Source of the DNA: Trichoplusia ni
Taxonomy: Eukaryota > Arthropoda > Insecta > Lepidoptera > Noctuidae
DNA length: 64,000 bases
NCBI RefSeq assembly: GCF_003590095.1
Contig: NC_039478.1
Span: 11,408,001 to 11,472,000, forward strand
Direction: 5' to 3'
In this document: one piece after another, positions 59,331 to 64,000 of the stretch
How the letters are laid out: every line of letters begins with the position of its first letter
Numbering within the stretch: the first letter of the stretch is position 1
The notes under the pieces: model-generated
Told to the model about the DNA's origin: nothing
Database searches by the model: none
What the model saw: the letters and a program-made list of their open reading frames with translations, nothing else
Made by a program: the position numbers and the translations under genes

Positions 59331-60658
59331 CAAACAATTATAAAAAAAAATATTCATTTATTTTCCCGAGACAAAATATAATCAATTTATGTAATGGTTC
59401 TTGTCGGATTACCTATACCAAAATATAGCCTACGCAAAATCAATTTCATATGAAATCAATAAAAAAGATCGAGACATATGATTACACCTACGTGATATTA
59501 AAAGTAATGTACCATTGAAATGTAGTATTGAAGTTATTAAGTGGACAGTGGGTAGGCAGGCCTTGGTACTACTTCATTATGCCAATGAATAGTTCCTGCC
59601 ACTTAGGACCAGAGGGCAAACGCTTTCTTCTAAATTATTTTTGAAAAAGCCTTTATAGTAATTGAGAGGTAGCGTCAGTTTCAGCAGAAAGTTTTCCACA
59701 TTTTCCCTCTGATATGTTTGAAATATTATTGCAAATAATATACGCAGCATCAACGCAGGTGTTTTGCAAAACAATAATAAATAATAAAGCATAATTACCA
59801 TATCGTCACACAAAAGCATCAGCGTTGAGATATTTATTAAATGACAATAGCAATGATTAAAATAAAAATCTTAACATTTTTACACATTAAGTCGCTTGAC
59901 ATTACTTTACCTCAGTGATCCTTTTCGCCCGAAAGGTCTCAATAAAAAGTAATTGAGACGTCTTCAAAGAAAAGGACCGTTCAAAATGTTGGTCCTAAGT
60001 GCAACAAACCAGTAATGGTCCGAAAATATACATAAAAATCGACAGCCGTTACTTAACAGTGTTTATAATAACTGCTGTAAAATAGCAAGAATAAAATTGC
60101 TTGTATTATTTACTTTGACGGAACTACAAGTCAATTCTTCAGCCATCTTATGAGCGGTTATTTCACGAAATCACGTTTCCCAACGATAATATATAAATGT
60201 ATGGATATGTGTATGACATTTCAATTTGCGTAGGTAGCATGCTAGTGAATTGAAATACTAGCAAAGAGTCGTGGCTTCACCCGTGTTTCTCTATTTTTTA
60301 TTAATCGTAGCGTAATTCCATTACACCTCTATTCTTTATTGAAAAATGGACTATTAATGACAAAACAAATATCCAATTCACACCATCAGTTTTTAAGGTA
60401 GCTCTTTAGCTATATAAGGTTAGTTATTAGATGAAAGAGTCGATTACTTCTTAGGTAGTTCTAACCGTGTCTTAAATTATTCTGAGGTCATTATTTTGAT
60501 GGATTAATAACAGGTGCTAGGCATAGCAGTGGGTCTTGATTTATTATCTAGATTACATTAAGCTAGATACCGTTACGTTTTTATGTCAAGCTTTAAAATA
60601 ATTATGCAATAGATTTTATTAAGAGGGTGAAATGACAAGATACTGAATTAATTTTATT

Positions 60659-60790
60659 TCTAGCTTTTGCCCCTGACTCTGTCTGCGTAGAGGTCGGAAT
60701 TTATATGAAATTCTTGTTATTAATATACTTAATTTCAATCGAAATGGGTTTAGAGATTGGCGCGTGGTGGCGTTAAGTGTATTTTTTCAT
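60659..60790 (-). mobile_element. degraded Helitron-like fragment
   Basis: CTAGCTTTTGCCCCTGACTC resembles the CTAGCTGTTGCCCGCGACTTC terminus of the family. The remainder is too diverged to bound firmly. Confidence 0.35.
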
Positions 60791-60807
60791 TTACGTTACT
60801 ATTTTCA

Positions 60808-60868
60808 CAGTTAGACTTAAAGCCGACCCCAACTCAGTTGAGGAAAGGCTAGGACGATGATGATGACT
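60808..60868 (+). mobile_element. LINE 3' end with GATGATGAT tail
   Basis: AGTTAGACTTAAAGCCGACC, GAGGAAAGGCTAGGACGATG and a short GATGATGA tail mark the 3' end of the RTE-like subtype seen at 25578. Confidence 0.65.
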
Positions 60869-62103
60869 ATTTTCATATGTTCCAATAATACCCATGTATG
60901 TTGGTACTCCAAAAGGACCAAAATTCTGACTCAAGTTACGCAAAAAAATTGATTAAAATCTGTAATAACTTGATTTAATATTACCGATAATAGACAGTTA
61001 GCCTCGTAGCGGTAATAATACAGCAATAGTTGAGGTAATAACTAGTAATATCGATACAATGTATTAAATTAAACGGCGCTAAACATATAATTACTTGTAA
61101 AAGGAGATTTAGATGATGCAAGATATCGCTTAACTTGCAATACATTGCTGGCCATGATACATCACTTTTAACACCAGAGCTGCGAGACTCCGCAATGTAT
61201 TGCGACTTGGTTATTATATTCGCTTTGTGAATGAGTCTTTTACATTAATCTGTAAGAAGATTTGCATAAAAACTCTTTGGTCCTAAGTTGATTTATTTGT
61301 TTGTTATTGCACGCTTGTAATAACTGAATATTGATATTAGTTAGATAGTTGATAAGGGCTTACCTAAGTGGTCTGATTGAAGTCTCAATGACATGTTTCA
61401 TTTAAGTGGTTAGTATAATATTCCCACTTTTCACTCACTATAACCAGTATAGTATTATGAATAATACTAAAATAATATAACTTTTATTAAGATAACTCAG
61501 TTTATCGACTTGTAGATCAGCTGAAACAAACAGATGAAAATAAAGATACATGTATTTTAGACGTACTGTAAAACACATTCTTTAAAAAAAATGGTAAGCA
61601 AATTGTTAAAATGGAGCCCTGTTACTGAGTCCGTCCGACTGTCGGTTACCAGCACATGAACCGTATTAGCTAGACAGTTACCCTTATAACAAAAACGAGA
61701 TGAGGCAACGATTGTTAACCGTTTTTATTTATTAAGATTGTGATAAAATATGACCTAGAATATTATATTGATTAACTACAATTCCCAATAAACAAACAGC
61801 AACAAAGTAATTCAATGTACCAGGCGATCATGAATAAGTGAGCAGTTTTAATGTACCATTCATTTGTCTAGTACTGACATATCGGCATGTAAATATATTG
61901 AAAACTATTGCCACATACTGCTCTTAGCACTTTGTTTATGCAAACTGCGGACGCTCTGCGCTTACTGACACTCAATGAGCTAAAGGTCCATGCATAGGAA
62001 GGCTTGGTATTAAGCTGTATCTCGCATATTTTTAAAGTAACAATCGTGAAGAGATTAACGAAAGCAAATCTTGTATTAAGAAATCTAATTCTTGTATGGA
62101 GGA

Positions 62104-62269
62104 GGGAGGGGCTTACAAACATTCAAGTCACATGATACACAAAGACACCCAGACTCAAGGCAAGTATTTGCGGATCACACAAATGCGTCTCCTATGCGGG
62201 ATCGAACTCGCGACACGTCGCACTCTATGGGTTTGGTGTAGTGAACTCAACCACTAGGCTATCCGTGCA
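62104..62269 (-). mobile_element. tRNA-derived SINE, minus strand copy
   Basis: It has the same family landmarks in reverse: ACAAACATTCAAGTCACATG, AAAGACACCCAGACTCAAGG, GGGATCGAACTCGCGACAC (B box) and CAACCACTAGGCTATCCGTG (A-box head). Nearly complete. Confidence 0.75.
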
Positions 62270-63284
62270 ATCTCTAAATACTTATACAAATTTATTAAAA
62301 ATGGGTCTAGCCGTTTTGGAGGATGGTAACTAATATTGTGACATGAGAATTCCATCAATTGATAGATATATTCTAAACCTCTAGACCCTGTATCCACAGC
62401 CTAACCAAACGTGAATAATCACTAACTGTGAACTAATATCGTAATGCAAACAGGCATTACTGAGAGGCGACAGTCTTGCTGTTATTGCACAAATAAATGT
62501 CTGTTCGTTTGTTATGCTAAGCACGGAATATGCTGAACTTAAGTGGATAATTGTGGACGGAATGTATGGACGCTAAGGATGGCATTCCTGGGCCTTTTGC
62601 AATGCTGATTTTGTACTTTACGAAGTATTTTGTTCCTTAAAGGTGTGGGAAAACAAAGCAAGGAAGGAATATCAAAGAAAGATGCAGGACAAAGGATGTA
62701 GCTTACTTGGTAAAGATACTGGGAGCTTGAATCAGGGCATGCAAGTTTGAATCCTTTACTTGTGAAAAGATCACAAGACAAAAATAGCGTAAAGGGATCT
62801 ATTTTGGGTCAAATAGGTCCTTTCTTTAACCACTTTTGAAACCTCAAACAATTTGTTCGAAATCCGTTTGACGAAAACTGAATAAATTAATAGATATAAT
62901 ATCCTTTCAAATCGTTTAAGGTTTGTCACTTAATGACCTTGAGCCTCTCTCTTCAAGTGTGCGGCCGTGGACACTGCCATGTGTATTATATCGATAGATC
63001 ATCCACATGTTTGCCAACTATAATTACAGTCGATACAAGTACACCTGTTTCAATAAATGCAGGTCTAGACTCAAGGTCAAGTAACAAATGTGTATTAATA
63101 TTCCTTTTAATAGTATCAGGACTTGAAATAGGAGTTGGATCATAGCTTTTAGCAGAATATATGGTTCCTCTCTTGAACACATTGACAAAACGGTTTAACC
63201 TACAATTCACCCTCTTGAATACTCTCTTTACGGCCAGGCATTCAAATGTAAATTTGTACTAATTTCGCATTTCTTTTGTTGCAG

Positions 63285-63848
63285 CACGCGAACGCAGTCC
63301 GTGACTCAGCCCGTCTAATCCTGGAGTCGCCGCAGCCCGAGTCTGACGACGCCCTCACCCTGGCTCGCGCTCTCCGCACCCGACCCCCTGTCAACATGCT
63401 CCCCGCAGCCAAGGCTGGCACATTCTTTGCAAGAGACAACCTCTCCAACTTCATCGACTGGTGCCGCAAAGCTCTCGGCATCCTCGAATGTCTGCTATTC
63501 GAAACTGATGACCTTTGCCTCAGAAAGAATGAAAAGCATGTCGTGCTATGCCTTCTAGAAGTAGCTAGAAAAGGATCGGTGCTTGGTATGCCAGCACCTC
63601 TGCTTGTTCAGATGGAGAAGCAGATAGAGAGAGAGTTGGCAGGAGAAGAGTTGAGGCCTGATGACTCGGCGCTAGGTCTGGTGCCTTCTGGTCCTCAGCC
63701 TCAGCTGGTGACGAATGACTTGAGGAGTTTGGACGAGAGGGTGAGGGACCTGGTGGAGAGGTGCTCCTGTCCTACTCAGTTCCCGATGGTGAGAGTGTCC
63801 GAGGGGAAATACAGGATCGGTGACACCAGGATGCTTATTTTCGTGAGG
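63285..63848 (+). CDS. pigs: GAS2-like protein (pickled eggs), second coding exon: rest of CH domain, linker, start of GAR domain
   Basis: This 564-nt exon (188 codons, residues 62-249 of the joined protein) is bounded by a TTTTGTTGCAG acceptor and an AGG|GTAAGTGT donor, both phase 0. It begins HANAVRDSARLIL, continuing the LCR that ends the previous exon. The segment FFARDNLSNFIDWCRKALGI (residues 108-127), followed by LFETDDLCLRKNEKHVVLCL (132-151), is the typical second half of a GAS2-type CH domain. A proline- and glutamate-rich linker follows (about 160-205). From LDERVRDLVERCSCPTQFP (210-228) through VSEGKYRIGDTRMLIFVR it reads as the beginning of the GAR (GAS2-related) domain, which binds microtubules. 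The rest of that domain must lie in exons beyond the window. No stops or frameshifts are seen. The protein should link actin and microtubules. GC-rich third positions contrast with the AT-rich introns. Confidence 0.95.
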
Positions 63849-64000
63849 GTAAGTGTCTTAATACCTAAAGTGGTTAGCTACTCAAGCAGACCACATGATA
63901 TGTCTTCTAAATAGAGTATTACTGAGGATTGCCATAAAATCCTGTAATGCGTTAGGATTAAAACCCATCTTGGTGGTCGCAAAATATAACTTAATATGGT
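63849..64000 (+). other. start of the next intron of the GAS2-like gene
   Basis: It begins with the consensus donor GTAAGTGT directly after the AGG codon. The rest of the GAR domain is expected beyond the window. Confidence 0.85.

Larger units (their letters stand above)
54813..60658. other. intronic block without recognisable genes
   Basis: Small repeat remnants at 58215 and 59188 only. A reversed tRNA-like patch near 57060-57120 (CCTTGAACTCGCGATCTTTC) may be an old SINE, but its boxes are too decayed to call. Confidence 0.5.
18428..63284 (+). other. 44.9-kb phase-0 intron splitting the CH domain of the GAS2-like gene
   Basis: The donor GTAAGTGT at 18428 and the acceptor TTTTGTTGCAG ending at 63284 bound an intron of 44,857 bp. 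Joining the flanking exons restores LCR|HANAV in frame. The intron is mostly AT-rich DNA with scattered transposon fragments, one tRNA gene, several GC-rich islands and a juxtaposed 3'/5' splice motif at its midpoint. No convincing nested protein-coding gene was found in it. Confidence 0.9.

Noticed and set aside
61134..61206. Inverted GCAATACATTGC pair
   Set aside because: Arms of only 12-13 bp around a 46-nt loop are too weak for a structured RNA call.
63242..63481. 79-codon minus-strand frame opposite the second GAS2-like exon
   Set aside because: Antisense shadow of a GC-rich real exon.
1..64000. CRISPR arrays, bacterial operons, phage or insertion sequences
   Set aside because: No regularly spaced repeats or prokaryotic gene organisation; splice sites, SINEs and LINE tails show eukaryotic nuclear DNA.

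Overview
This window is AT-rich animal nuclear DNA, almost certainly from a moth or butterfly (Lepidoptera). Three things point there. Only one protein-coding gene is clearly present, split into small exons by very long introns. The repeats are ones I know from lepidopteran genomes: RTE-type LINE ends with a CATCAT/GATGAT tail next to a CCAGCAGTGGAC-like core, Helitron-like elements with TC...CAACAGCTAG ends, and tRNA-derived SINEs. The coding exons match the insect GAS2-like gene pickled eggs (pigs). All assignments are by eye; no database search was run.

The recognisable gene lies on the + strand. Its first coding exon (18218-18427, ATG at 18245) holds the N-terminus and first half of an actin-binding calponin-homology (CH) domain. 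The next coding exon (63285-63848) holds the rest of the CH domain, a linker and the first part of the microtubule-binding GAS2-related (GAR) domain. The two join in phase 0 across a 44,857-bp intron to give 249 continuous codons, and the gene continues beyond the right edge. A CpG-rich, TATA-less block at 5480-5720 is the best upstream promoter candidate.

Region by region: 1-5480 holds repeat fragments, a C16 run and a GT microsatellite. 5480-5720 is the candidate promoter. 5720-10600 is mostly featureless and AT-rich, with one interspersed repeat. 10600-12920 is an unusual block: a 190-bp inverted repeat with one mismatch between its arms, next to a degenerate protein-coding region on the minus strand. 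13380-18200 has SINE, LINE and other repeat pieces and two small CpG-rich patches. The giant intron (18428-63284) holds Helitrons, SINEs, LINE ends, a TIR element, a perfect 135-bp tandem duplication, several GC-rich islands, several hairpins and an intact tRNA-Gly(UCC) gene at 53754.

The most interesting signal is at 41279, almost exactly mid-intron. A branch-point-like CTAAC, a pyrimidine tract, CAG and GTAAGT abut without a gap, which is the architecture of a recursive-splicing (ratchet) site. It lies just downstream of a CpG-rich island. The large intron may therefore be removed in two steps of about 22 kb each. Other points worth checking are the inverted repeat with its pseudogene, a miRNA-like hairpin at 52621-52688 and the GC-rich intronic islands as enhancers or alternative promoters.
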